Assembly (NCBI GenBank): GCA_012033195.1
Contig: JAAUSQ010000008.1
Location: forward strand, 1-47,261
Reading direction: 5' to 3'
DNA length: 47,261 nucleotides
Origin: Chloroflexaceae bacterium
GTDB taxonomy: Bacteria > Chloroflexota > Chloroflexia > Chloroflexales > Chloroflexaceae
This document shows positions 6,812 to 15,465 of the stretch, piece after piece; position 1 is the stretch's first letter, and every line of letters starts with the position of its first letter. The notes under the pieces were generated by a model that made no database searches, had not been told where the DNA came from, and was given only the letters and a program-made list of their open reading frames with translations. The position numbers and the translations under genes are program-made.

Positions 6812-8467
6812 TCAGTGCTTGCGGCCCTTCAGCCACCATGCCGCCGCCAGTGCCCCCGCCCCCAGTGCGGTGAGCGGCAACCAGCGCTGTGATGCTGCAT
6901 CTTGTAGCACGATGCGTGCCGTGTTGTAGCCACTCGCCCCGAACACGCCGCCGCCAGGGTGCGTGCTGGCCCCGGTCAGGTAGAGGCCCTGCACGGGGGT
7001 GCGGTAGCTGCCAGTTCGGGCAGGGGGCGGAAGAAAAACATCTGGTCGAAGCTCATCTCAACGTGCATCACATTGCCGCGCAGCAAGCCGATGCGCTGCT
7101 CCAAGTCGTAGGGTGTTTGAATATGGCGGGCCGTAATTGCGCCGCGCATATTGGGGGCGTACCGGTAGAGTACCTCTTCGATGCTATCGGCAACCTGTTC
7201 GCGGATGTCGGCCCAGTGCTGCCCGTTCGCCAGTTCGTAGGGGAAGTACTGCGACCACAGAAACATGGTGTGTTTCCCCCGGTGGCGCTACGTCCGGGTC
7301 AATCGCGCTGAAGGTCATCGCAATGACCGCAGGCTCCCGCGAGGGCAGGCCGTGCAGGTAGTCGTCGTAGGCCCGCCGCACATAGTCCATCGATGGCGAG
7401 AGCAGTTGCAACCCGTGGTGGCTCTCGTGGGGCAGGCCGCCACTGGGCGCGGCGATGTAGTCGGGCAGGGCATCGGCAGCGCAGCGCACCGTCATACCAA
7501 AGCCATTGCCCACGCGGATCTTGCCGAGCCGCTCGACCAGACGGGTGGGCAGGTGGGCTGGCCCCACCAGCTTGAGCATTGTTGTGAGCACGTGAGCATT
7601 GGATACCACAACGGGGGCGCTGTAGCGGGTGCCGTCTTCAAGCTCAACCCCCTGCACGCGCCCGTTATCGACCAGGATATGGCGCACCGGAGCATTGAGC
7701 AGCACATCGCCGCCCAAGCTTTGCAGGGCACGCGCCATCGCCTGCGTAAGCATACCGCTGCCGCCGCGTGGATGCATTGCGCCGCTGGTGTGCAGCATCG
7801 CGTGCCAGCCGAAGAAGTCGCCCGACGCAAGCTCATCAGGGGGTGGGCCACTCTGGGCCGCAAGCCACGTCATCGCCGAGCGCATGGCCTCACTCTCGAA
7901 TGTTTCGGTGATAAGCTGGGCATAGCTTGTCATCAGGCGGCGGGTCACTTCGAGCGGGTTGCGTTCGTTGGCGGGCAGGCGCGGCAGGCTAGCGGCCATG
8001 CTGCCAAACAGCCGCCACACCGAGGGCGGGTTGAGGAAGGTATCAAAGACCGCTTCGTTAACGGGCTTCCAGAAGGCCATAAAGCGGCGGTAGGCTTCGG
8101 CATCGTGCTGGCTGACGGTGGCGATGCTGGCGCAGGTCTTTTCCAAGTCGCGGTAGAAGGAGATTGAGCCGCTGCCATCGGGCAGGGGGTAGAAGGCGAA
8201 CGGGTCCATATCGATATATTCCAGGCCGTGCTGCTCAAGCTGTAAGTCCTGAATAATCGGCGTGAGGTGGATCATAATATGCGCCGAGGAGCCGATATCA
8301 ATGTTATAGCCCGGTATCACCTCTTCGGTGCAGACGGCCCCGCCAATCACCTTGTAGCGTTCGAGTACCAGCACCCGCAGGTTGGCCTTTGCGAGGTAGC
8401 CCGCGCAAGTCAGGCCGTTGTGCCCGCCCCCAACAATAATCACATCATAATCGGTTTGTGTCGGCAT
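6812..8467 (-). CDS. CrtI/PYROXD2-like FAD-dependent oxidoreductase, two frame breaks
   Basis: About 550 aa after repair. The N-terminal [20 protein letters not shown] is the Rossmann FAD-binding motif, followed by [17 protein letters not shown] typical of phytoene desaturase-related and PYROXD2-like enzymes. The C-terminal [15 protein letters not shown] with SGYNTARIV is the second FAD motif. Two frame changes interrupt it. Removing one G from the G5 run (CCCCC near 7276-7280 on plus) restores [18 protein letters not shown]. Adding one G near 7013 restores [17 protein letters not shown]. The last ~25 residues ([17 protein letters not shown]) form a possible membrane anchor. Carotenoid desaturation or isomerisation is plausible but the substrate is unproven. 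Confidence 0.82.
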
Positions 8468-8513
8468 AACTAGTTGTAGCGCTTTCTAGCGTGTATATGC
8501 GTAAGCTATCTGC

Positions 8514-8557
8514 ACCCCTCACCCCCTGCCCCTCTCCCCCTGCGGGGTGCGGGCAAA
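8514..8557. repeat. Dispersed CCCCTCT-type repeat, copy 3 (degenerate)
   Basis: CACCCCTCACCCCCTGCCCC continues into CTCTCCCCC and TGCGGGGTGCGGGC. CACCCC and GGGGTG can pair. The wording matches copies 1 and 2 but the palindrome is imperfect. It occupies the gap between the HAD and CrtI-like genes. Confidence 0.4.
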
Positions 8558-8579
8558 TGCGGTGCCCCGTGCCCATCGC

Positions 8580-9251
8580 TCATTCCAGCACCCGTGCAAC
8601 AATGGCGGGCAGCGGCAACTCGGCGAGTGATGAGAGGCGCAGTTCGGCAGGTGGCAGTTCGAGCAGGCGGGCGACTGGCCCCGGCACGGCAACACAGCGC
8701 ATCCCTGCCGCGTGCGCTGCCAGTATACCATTGGGTGAGTCTTCGAAGACCAGACAGGCAGCAGGCTCGATTCCCAGACACTCCGCCGCCGCCAGAAACA
8801 GGTCGGGCGCGGGCTTGGTCAGGGCGACATCGTCGGCGGTACGGACGCAGACAAAGCGATTGTAGATACTGTGTTTGTGCAGCCAGTGCTCAACCCATGC
8901 ACGGTCGCTGCTGGAGGCCACCGCACAGGGGTAGCCTAGGGCCGCCGCTTCATCGAGCTTGTGCAGCACACCGGGCAGCAAGGGCTGGTTTTCGCTCAGG
9001 CTGTATTTCAGCGTTTCGCGCCGCGAGCGTTCGGCCTCAAGATCGAGGGTGATGGGTGGGTCTTGCTGCTGCAACAGCAGCGCCAGGTGCTCCAGTGGAT
9101 CGAAGCCGTGGCTGGTGCCGAGCGTGTGCTGCCACAGAGCAAGCGTAAGTTCGTAGTCGTAGTGCTGGTAGAGCATCTGCCAACTGTGCAAGGCCGGGGA
9201 CTCGGTATCGATCAGCAGGCCATCAAAATCGAAAATGATTGCACGGATCAT
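8580..9251 (-). CDS. HAD-superfamily phosphatase/phosphomutase (beta-PGM-like)
   Basis: 223 aa from ATG 9251 (MIRAIIFDFDGLLIDTES); the upstream open frame to 9398 crosses the citrate synthase terminator and is not coding. Motif I DFDGLLIDTE gives nucleophile Asp and acid/base Asp. Motif II is the VASSSDR Ser, motif III the Lys of TKPAPDLF, and motif IV VFEDSPNGI. A helical cap lies between motifs I and II. This is the beta-phosphoglucomutase/phosphoglycolate phosphatase-like subfamily; the substrate cannot be told. Ribosome site weak. Confidence 0.9.
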   Translation of the reverse strand: MIRAIIFDFDGLLIDTESPALHSWQMLYQHYDYELTLALWQHTLGTSHGFDPLEHLALLLQQQDPPITLDLEAERSRRETLKYSLSENQPLLPGVLHKLDEAAALGYPCAVASSSDRAWVEHWLHKHSIYNRFVCVRTADDVALTKPAPDLFLAAAECLGIEPAACLVFEDSPNGILAAHAAGMRCVAVPGPVARLLELPPAELRLSSLAELPLPAIVARVLE

Positions 9252-9293
9252 TGAGGTATCTTTCTTTTCTGACGTTGCTTGCAGCACACGGCA

Positions 9294-9333
9294 ACAAAAA
9301 ACCTCCCGCAGATACGGCGATCTACGAGAGGTT
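9294..9333 (-). terminator. Rho-independent terminator of citrate synthase
   Basis: On the minus strand AACCTC (complement of 9328-9333) pairs with GAGGTT (complement of 9300-9305). The inner AGAT/ATCT extends the stem, and the last T of GAGGTT continues as a T6 run. It lies 25 bases past the citrate synthase stop. Confidence 0.85.
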
Positions 9334-9357
9334 GTCGGGCGTTCATCGCATAGAGCG

Positions 9358-10524
9358 TTAGTCTTCGCGCTCGTCGATGGGGGTGTACGGTACGTCAAGC
9401 GGGCCGATGTACTCTGCCGTCGGGCGCAGCAGTTTGTTGTTGCTATACTGCTCGTAGACGTGTGCTGTCCAGCCTGCTACCCGACTAATCGCAAACAGCG
9501 GCGTGAACAGGTCGAGCGGAATACCCATCACATAGTAGAGCGAGGCCGAGTAGAAGTCTACGTTGACGATGAGCGGGCGGTTGGCCTGCACCACTTCACG
9601 CACCTTCTCGCTCATCTCAATCCACTTGGTGTTGCCCTTCTCTGCGGCAAGCTCGTGCGCGTACTTACGCAGCCAGTACGAGCGCGGGTCGTCCACCTTG
9701 TAGACGGCGTGCCCAAAGCCCATGATTTTGCGCTTCTCGCTGAACGCCCGTTGCATATACGGCTCGATGTTGTTGATATCGCCAATTTCGAGCAGCGTTC
9801 GCATCACCTGCTCGTTGGCACCGCCGTGCAGCGGGCCTTTCAGCGTGCCAATCGCCGAAACGATAGCGCTATGCAGGTTCGAGAGAGTGCTGGCCGTCAC
9901 ACGGGCCGCGAAGGTGCTGGCGTTCAGTTCGTGGTCGGCGTGCAGGATCAGCGACACATCCATAGCACGGGCCTCGGTTTCGCTGGGTTCTTCGCCGCGC
10001 AGCATCCAGAGGAAGTTGGCGGCGTGATTCAGGTCGGGGCGCGGGTTGATGGGCCACAGTCCGCGCCGAATGCGATCCCAGGCCGCCACAATCGTTGGCA
10101 GCGATGAGGTAACCCGGATCGACTTAAGATAGTTGGCTTCCAGCGAGTTGTCGCCCTCGCTTGGGTCGAAGGCCGCCGAAGCTGATACTGCTGTGCGAAG
10201 CGCGCCCATCGGGGTATTGCGGCGCGGTAAGGCCAGCAAGAACGACAGTACCTCGTTGGGGATCAGGCGATTGGCAACAAACTTTTCTTCGAAGCGCTGC
10301 AACTGGCGGGCGTTGGGCAGGTCGCCGTACCACAGCAGGGCCGTCGTCTCCTCGAAGGTCGAGTGCTCGGCTAGGTCGTTGATATCGATACCACGGTACA
10401 TCAGCTTGCCAAGGTTGCCATCAATTGTGCTAATTGCCGATGTTGTTGCAACCACATCACGCAGACCACCAGCGGCACCGGGCTTCGGGGCGGTAGCGGT
10501 TTCGGGGGGTGTCGTAACCGTCAT
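9358..10524 (-). CDS. gltA: Citrate synthase
   Basis: 388 aa, the short (non-E. coli) type. It condenses acetyl-CoA and oxaloacetate to citrate. The catalytic triad is visible: His233 in GPLHGGANEQV, His272 in GFGHAVYK, and Asp323 in NVDFYSA. HADHELNAS and FTPLFAISRVAGWTAH are conserved substrate-pocket segments. GGAAAGG lies 5 bases before the ATG. A Pro/Ala-rich 20-residue N-terminus precedes the fold. 2-methylcitrate synthase activity cannot be excluded because the subfamilies overlap. Monocistronic with its own terminator; a 281-base gap separates it from trpA upstream. Confidence 0.95.
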   Translation of the reverse strand: MTVTTPPETATAPKPGAAGGLRDVVATTSAISTIDGNLGKLMYRGIDINDLAEHSTFEETTALLWYGDLPNARQLQRFEEKFVANRLIPNEVLSFLLALPRRNTPMGALRTAVSASAAFDPSEGDNSLEANYLKSIRVTSSLPTIVAAWDRIRRGLWPINPRPDLNHAANFLWMLRGEEPSETEARAMDVSLILHADHELNASTFAARVTASTLSNLHSAIVSAIGTLKGPLHGGANEQVMRTLLEIGDINNIEPYMQRAFSEKRKIMGFGHAVYKVDDPRSYWLRKYAHELAAEKGNTKWIEMSEKVREVVQANRPLIVNVDFYSASLYYVMGIPLDLFTPLFAISRVAGWTAHVYEQYSNNKLLRPTAEYIGPLDVPYTPIDERED

Positions 10525-10805
10525 GCTATCCTTTCCTTTCTCGTCTCCGTAACTGTATAGAACTTACTTCACGTGCTACGATGTATTAGGGTAGAAGAGA
10601 CCACAAACGGAGAAGAACCGGGGGCGTGGAGGGGCAGCGCACGGGATGCAGCAGCGAGTGCTGCGGTGACTGTACACTGGTATCGTGCCGATCGCGTCCT
10701 CGGTAATGTCTGCAACGTGACCTCCTCACTGAAGTACAGACCCGATATGCATCATAGTCATATCGGATTGATTATAATCTTAGACCTTTGAGTTACAAAT
10801 CAGAA

Positions 10806-11595
10806 TCAAAGGCCGCGCAACTGCCGGATATACGCGGCAGCTCCCTCAGCGATCTGGTCGGGCGGCAACTGCTCGATATGGTTCAGCAGGGCACTGCCTA
10901 CAATGGCACCATTGGCGTGCTGCCCCACTTCGGCAACGTGCGCCGCTGTGCTGATGCCAAAGCCAACCACCAGCGGCAAAGTGGTGCGGCTGCGTACGCG
11001 TGCCAGAAACCCACCCAACCCTTCCCAGAGTTGGTCGCGCTTGCCTGTCACGCCGGTAATTGATACACAGTAGATAAACCCGCTCGCCGTCCCCTACCAC
11101 CTGCTTGATGCGCTCATCGGGCGTGGTGGGGGCCACAAACATAATCAGATCAAGCCCCTGCGCCTGGGCTGCCGCTGCCAGTGCGCCCGCCTCTTCGGGC
11201 GGTACATCGGGAATAATCCAGCCATCGCCACCCGCCGAGGCTAGGGCGGTGCAGGCGCGTTCGAGCCCATAGCGGAGCACGGGATTATAATAGCCCATCA
11301 GCAAGAGGGGCGCTTGCACGCCGCGTGCTCGCAGGGTGGCGACCGTTTCGATGCAGTCGGGCAGACGCACCCCATTTTGCAGGGCTATCTGAGCGGCACG
11401 TTGGATCGTCGCGCCATCTGCGAGCGGGTCGGAGAAGGGCATGCCCAGTTCAAACAGGTCGGCACCAGCGGCTTCAAGGGCGGGCACCAGATCGAGCACG
11501 CTGGTGCGGTGTGGAAAACCGATCATCAAATAGGGCATCAGCGCGGTGCGCTGCGCTGCCTGTAGACGCGCAAAGGTTGCGGCAATTCGACTCAT
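10806..11595 (-). CDS. trpA: Tryptophan synthase alpha subunit, one frame break
   Basis: About 263 aa after repair. It cleaves indole-3-glycerol phosphate to indole for Trp[29 protein letters not shown] (catalytic Glu and Asp-type residues), [13 protein letters not shown] and [12 protein letters not shown] are clear TrpA signatures. The frame breaks at the CCCC at 11091-11094. Removing one base yields [15 protein letters not shown], and the second frame then gives [15 protein letters not shown] and [11 protein letters not shown], the phosphate-binding end, to the stop at 10806. Everything else is intact, so an error is likelier than inactivation. No trpB neighbour; no clear ribosome site. Confidence 0.93.
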
Positions 11596-11690
11596 AAAGC
11601 TGATATGGTGCTTATCTACGTTTCTCTCTCAATTCTATATCATACCACATCTATCAGCGATATTATGCAGCAAACTGGCGGGTGTGGCTG

Positions 11691-11718
11691 TTGCTTTTAA
11701 TGCCATCAGTGTTATACT
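11691..11718 (+). promoter_or_regulatory. Candidate promoter of the PucC-like gene
   Basis: TTGCTT (11691-11696), 16 bp spacer, TATACT (11713-11718). A second -10-like TATAAT sits at 11725-11730. The start codon is 50 bases downstream. I looked for a PpsR/CrtJ TGT-N12-ACA site and saw none with correct spacing. Confidence 0.45.
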
Positions 11719-11768
11719 CTATGCTATAATATGTACAAGATTGAAGGTCACAGCACGGAGTTATCGCC

Positions 11769-13217
11769 GTGAACAAGCTTTTGAAGCGGCAAAGTATCGC
11801 AGCAATCATCTGGGTGCTGGAACTCTTCGAGCCACTGCACACCTGGCTCACCCGCCATCGGCAGATGCGGTACTGGCTCAGTATTGTGCGGCTCGGATTG
11901 TTTCAGTTTGGGATGGGCCTGTCACTGGCCCCGCTGACGGGCACCCTCAACCGGGTGCTGATTGACGAACTCTCGATACCGGCTGTGGCTGTTGGCTTCC
12001 TCATTGCCATCCACTATTTTGTATCGCCGGTGCGTGCCTTGATTGGGCACCACTCCGACCAGAGCCGCGCTTCAGGAAGCTGGCGCACTCCGTATGTTGT
12101 GTTTGGTGCGATGCTGACCTACGGCGGGCTTGCCTGTGCGCCCTTCTCGTTGCTGCTGCTGATGGGCGATGGGATTGTGGGCTTCTGGCCTGCGATGATT
12201 ATCTGCACGCTGATCTTCCTCGTGTATGGCATTGGTGTCAACATTGTTGAGACGGTTTTCCTCGCGCTGGTCAGCGATATCACCCCTCCGGGCGAACGCG
12301 GGCGGGTGCTGGCGATCCTGTGGATTATGCTGCTCCTCGGCACAGTCGTCAGCTCGTTTATCATTGGTTCGCTGCTGCACACCTATAGCCACATCCGCCT
12401 GATTCAAGTGATGCAAGGCTCGGCAGTGGTATTTGTGGTGCTGGCAATGCTGGCACTGTGGGGCCGCGAACGGTTGCGCCCCGATGGGCAAATTGATGCC
12501 CCCCTTGAAGCCGTGCGCGTGCGGCTATCGCTCGGCGAGTCGATCGCGCTGCTGTGGGGCCAGAAGACGCTGCGAAACCTGTTTGTCGTGCTATTTGTGG
12601 CTACGACGGGCTTTGCTACCCACGATGTGCTGCTTGAACCATATGGCGGGCAGGTGCTCAATATGAGCGTTGCCGAAACAACCCGCCTTACGGCATTGTG
12701 GGGCACCGCGATGCTGATTGCCATCAGTGGAGCCGGAGCGCTGCTGTGGCGCGGGCGCTCGGCGGTGATGCTGATTATGAGCGGCTGTGCGGTGGGTGCA
12801 AGCGGTTTCCTCGCAATTAGCATTGCCAGCGATGCCGCCCTAGTATCGCCCTTCCTCGGCGGCGTGTGGCTGATAGGGATGGGGCGCGGTCTGTTTATTG
12901 TCGGCAGTCTGGCGCTGGTAATGTCCCTCACCGATATCGGGCACGCGGGCCTGTTTATCGGGCTATGGGGCGTGATGCAAGCCATCGCGCAGGGCTGCGG
13001 CACCATTGGCGGCGGCTTGCTGCGCGACGTGGCCCAGCACCAGACGGGCAGCATTGTGCTGGGGTATACCTCGGTGTATAGCTCGTCGCTGGCGCTGCTG
13101 GTGCTTTCGCTGGTGCTGGTGGTAGCGCTGCGGTTGGGCCGCACCCTGCGCGAACAAACAGACCGCTCTCCCTGGGCAGGCCTGCAAGATATTCCCGCCG
13201 ATCAGATTGTGTACTGA
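11769..13217 (+). CDS. pucC: PucC/BCD-family (bacterio)chlorophyll-delivery MFS transporter
   Basis: 482 aa from GTG 11769 with GGAG (11757-11760) 8 bases upstream. A 12-TM MFS protein. The segment LFQFGMGLSLAPLTGTLNRV, then LIDELSIPAVAVGFLIAIHY and SPVRALIGHHSDQ, is characteristic of the BCD/PucC/LhaA family. These proteins assist light-harvesting complex assembly in phototrophs, probably by handling bacteriochlorophyll. SDITPPGERGRVLA is the MFS loop motif. No other bch or puf genes are in the window. This is the main reason to place the genome among phototrophic Chloroflexales. The family is clear from the sequence; the exact pigment role is inferred. Confidence 0.88.
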   Translation: MNKLLKRQSIAAIIWVLELFEPLHTWLTRHRQMRYWLSIVRLGLFQFGMGLSLAPLTGTLNRVLIDELSIPAVAVGFLIAIHYFVSPVRALIGHHSDQSRASGSWRTPYVVFGAMLTYGGLACAPFSLLLLMGDGIVGFWPAMIICTLIFLVYGIGVNIVETVFLALVSDITPPGERGRVLAILWIMLLLGTVVSSFIIGSLLHTYSHIRLIQVMQGSAVVFVVLAMLALWGRERLRPDGQIDAPLEAVRVRLSLGESIALLWGQKTLRNLFVVLFVATTGFATHDVLLEPYGGQVLNMSVAETTRLTALWGTAMLIAISGAGALLWRGRSAVMLIMSGCAVGASGFLAISIASDAALVSPFLGGVWLIGMGRGLFIVGSLALVMSLTDIGHAGLFIGLWGVMQAIAQGCGTIGGGLLRDVAQHQTGSIVLGYTSVYSSSLALLVLSLVLVVALRLGRTLREQTDRSPWAGLQDIPADQIVY

Positions 13218-13876
13218 TACACTTTCCTGGTCATCTGGCGGGGGCGCAACATCCATACGACACGTACAATACGTATATGTCCCTATCTCATATTCTCCTT
13301 GATGTATGACCAGAATGGAGCTGAGTACCCGTTTGCGCGGGCACTCCTTTTGCATCGGGTCTCTGTTCCATCGCCTTCTTAGTTATCCTGTCCAAGCACA
13401 GTTAGTGAAATTTGGACACCTTTACCCTAACGACACCTGCTCTGGTTTGTTAGCATATAACTACGTGATTCCTCACACTTTTTTAACGTTATTCGGGCCA
13501 TGGTGCCCCGAATAGATAAGTCGAAACAGACTTGTTCAATACGAAGTTGGAATGAGACAATGTTTCACAACGCCGGGCCACGTCGGGACTGCATACGCTA
13601 CCAACACTGAATGATTCTGTTGCATACATAAGGAGGTGAAACCGCAACCAACCAACCGCTGCACTGATGCAGCCGAGAAGCACATTGTCCGCCTGCTAAT
13701 ACAGGCTGTTCCTGGCGATGATGACAGGTACCTACAACAGGGTTGCAGTAGCTCCTGGCCCTGTTCCAGCCTCGCGATGAACTGCGCCTTATTCGAAGAC
13801 GAAACAGTTGATGTGTGACCCCAGTGAAAAAAGAGCATGTCGTTATAGCTGTATCGAAAGAAGAGAACGAACGGAC
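13218..13876. other. Long intergenic region, no supported gene
   Basis: About 660 bases between the PucC-like gene and the hairpin cluster of amt. Short frames on both strands (for example 13306-13515 and 13636-13818) have non-coding composition. AGGAGG at ~13632 overlaps its GTG, so it cannot serve it. ATTCGGG (13491-13497) and CCCGAAT (13507-13513) form an isolated 7-bp inverted repeat around CCATGGTGC. No T-run follows it. The region is AT-richer than its neighbours and may be a decayed gene or insertion. Confidence 0.5.
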
Positions 13877-13935
13877 GACAGGCACCCGGATACGCCTGTC
13901 ACGACGCACAGCACGCGTCACGCTCCTGTGGGAGC
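13877..13935 (+). promoter_or_regulatory. Three consecutive hairpins upstream of amt
   Basis: GACAGGC (13877-13883) with GCCTGTC (13894-13900), GACGC (13903-13907) with GCGTC (13915-13919), and GCTCC (13922-13926) with GGAGC (13931-13935) are perfect stems of 7, 5 and 5 bp separated by only 2 bases each. They end 78 bases before the amt start. This is probably a structured leader or protein-binding region. It matches no riboswitch I recognise. Confidence 0.4.
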
Positions 13936-14013
13936 TTTGGAGAACAAAAATCACCACCAGACGGTTTGACATTCCAGGGATGTCGCCATAATACTTTTGA
14001 GGAGGATACACCT

Positions 14014-15396
14014 ATGAAACGCATATGGAAGTGGGGCGCAGCTATTGCTGGTGCACTGGCCCTGATGATGGTTTTGAGTGGCGTAAGCTTCGCGCAGGAA
14101 ACAGATCTCGCTGCCGATGTTGCTGGTCTTCAGACCGTGAGCACCACGCTCTGGTTGATTATCTCGGCAATGGTTGTCTTCTTTATGCAGGCCGGGTTCG
14201 CCTTGCTGGAGTCGGGTTCGACTCGCTCGAAGAACACGGTCAACATTTTGATGAAGAACCTGCTAGACTTCTGTGTTGCAACGGTTGCCTTCCTGACGGT
14301 TGGCTATGCGTTTATGTTTGGCGAAGGCACCCCGATTATCGGCCTGGATAGCTTCTTCCTGGGCGAGTTTGGCGGCACGGTGCCCGACCTGGCCTTCTGG
14401 TTCTTCCAACTGGTGTTTGCTGGTACGGCTGCAACCATCATTTCGGGTGCGGTTGCCGAGCGCACCAAGTTCACCGCGTACATCATCTTCAGCGTTGTCA
14501 TCACGGCGATTATCTACCCAATTTTTGGACACTGGGTCTGGGGTGGTGGCTGGCTGAGCAGCCTGGACTTCCTGGGCGAAAATGTAGCCTTCACCGACTT
14601 TGCAGGCTCGACGGTGGTTCACAGCGTGGGTGGCTGGGCTGCCTTCTTTGGTGCGCTGGTAGTTGGCCCGCGTATCGGGCGCTTCACTTCTGATGGCAAG
14701 GCTGTCCAGATTCCGGGGCACTCGATGCCGTTCTCGGCGCTGGGCGTGTTTATCCTGTGGCTGGGCTGGTTTGGCTTCAACGCTGGTAGCCAGTTGAGCG
14801 CATCGACCGCTGATGATGCTACCGCTATTGCGCTGATTGCTTCGAACACCACCATTGCTGCTGGTGTGGGTGCGCTGGCCGCGATGATTTACACTGCCAT
14901 CAAGCACAAGCCCGATATCAGCATGTCGCTGAATGGTGTGCTGGGTGGTCTGGTTGCGATCACCGCGCCGTGTGCATTTGTCACGCCGGTACAGTCGATG
15001 ATTATCGGTGCCGTTGGTGGGGCGCTGGTAGTGTGGGGTGCCGAGATGCTGGAGAAGATCAAGGTTGACGACCCGGTTGGTGCCGTCCCGGTTCACCTGA
15101 TGGCAGGGGTGTGGGGCACGCTGGCGGTTGGTCTGTTCCCCTTCAGTGGAACCCAGTTGCTGGCCCAGCTTATTGGTATTCTGGCCTGTGCGATATGGGC
15201 AGGTGGTCTGTCGTACGCAATGTTCTTGGCCATTGACAAGACCATCGGTATGCGGGTGGACGCCGATACCGAAGAGCGCGGCCTAGACTTCGACGAGCAC
15301 GGCTCACTGGCCTACCCCGACATCAATGTGGTTCCGCCGGAACTGGTTAAGGCGGCGGACACGGGCAGCGGGGTGAGCCGCGCCCCTGCCAAGTAA
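14014..15396 (+). CDS. amt: Ammonium transporter (Amt family)
   Basis: 460 aa from ATG 14014, with GAGGAGG ending 8 bases upstream; the frame is open to 13966 but that part lies in the leader. An N-terminal signal-like helix ending near SFAQ is followed by 11 membrane helices. FFMQAGFALLESGSTRSKNT is the Amt signature. The twin-His pore is present in STVVHSVGGWAAFFGA and PVHLMAGVWGTLAVG. DPVGAVPVH precedes the second His. It conducts ammonium or ammonia across the cytoplasmic membrane. No glnK/glnB gene follows; a terminator at 15428 makes it monocistronic. Nitrogen control is expected but not shown. Confidence 0.97.
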   Translation: MKRIWKWGAAIAGALALMMVLSGVSFAQETDLAADVAGLQTVSTTLWLIISAMVVFFMQAGFALLESGSTRSKNTVNILMKNLLDFCVATVAFLTVGYAFMFGEGTPIIGLDSFFLGEFGGTVPDLAFWFFQLVFAGTAATIISGAVAERTKFTAYIIFSVVITAIIYPIFGHWVWGGGWLSSLDFLGENVAFTDFAGSTVVHSVGGWAAFFGALVVGPRIGRFTSDGKAVQIPGHSMPFSALGVFILWLGWFGFNAGSQLSASTADDATAIALIASNTTIAAGVGALAAMIYTAIKHKPDISMSLNGVLGGLVAITAPCAFVTPVQSMIIGAVGGALVVWGAEMLEKIKVDDPVGAVPVHLMAGVWGTLAVGLFPFSGTQLLAQLIGILACAIWAGGLSYAMFLAIDKTIGMRVDADTEERGLDFDEHGSLAYPDINVVPPELVKAADTGSGVSRAPAK

Positions 15397-15427
15397 GCTC
15401 CTCGCAAACATATTCCTCTTCTACCTG

Positions 15428-15453
15428 GGGGTCAGCGTGCTAGCGCTGGCCCC
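15428..15453. terminator. Bidirectional terminator between amt and a glycosyltransferase
   Basis: GGGGTCAGCG (15428-15437) pairs along 10 bp with CGCTGGCCCC (15444-15453) around a 6-base loop, with one G-T pair. TCTTGCTTG follows on plus. It lies between two convergent stops. Confidence 0.75.
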
Positions 15454-15465
15454 TCTTGCTTGTAG

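Noticed and set aside
10600-10760. T-box-like wording (GGTATCGTGCCG...CGTCCTC) on plus in the citrate synthase/trpA gap
   Set aside because: The core GTGGTACCGCG motif is absent and no plus-strand gene follows; both neighbours are on minus.
10780-10835. CCTTTGA/TCAAAGG inverted repeat at the trpA stop as a terminator
   Set aside because: The loop is 14 bases and no T-run follows on minus.
13632-13818. 60-codon frame after AGGAGG
   Set aside because: The GTG overlaps the ribosome site and the peptide is Cys/Ser-rich with no family likeness.
13966-13994. TTGACA-17-TATAC-like promoter directly before amt
   Set aside because: The -10 matches only 3 of 6 bases and the start would fall on the ribosome site itself.
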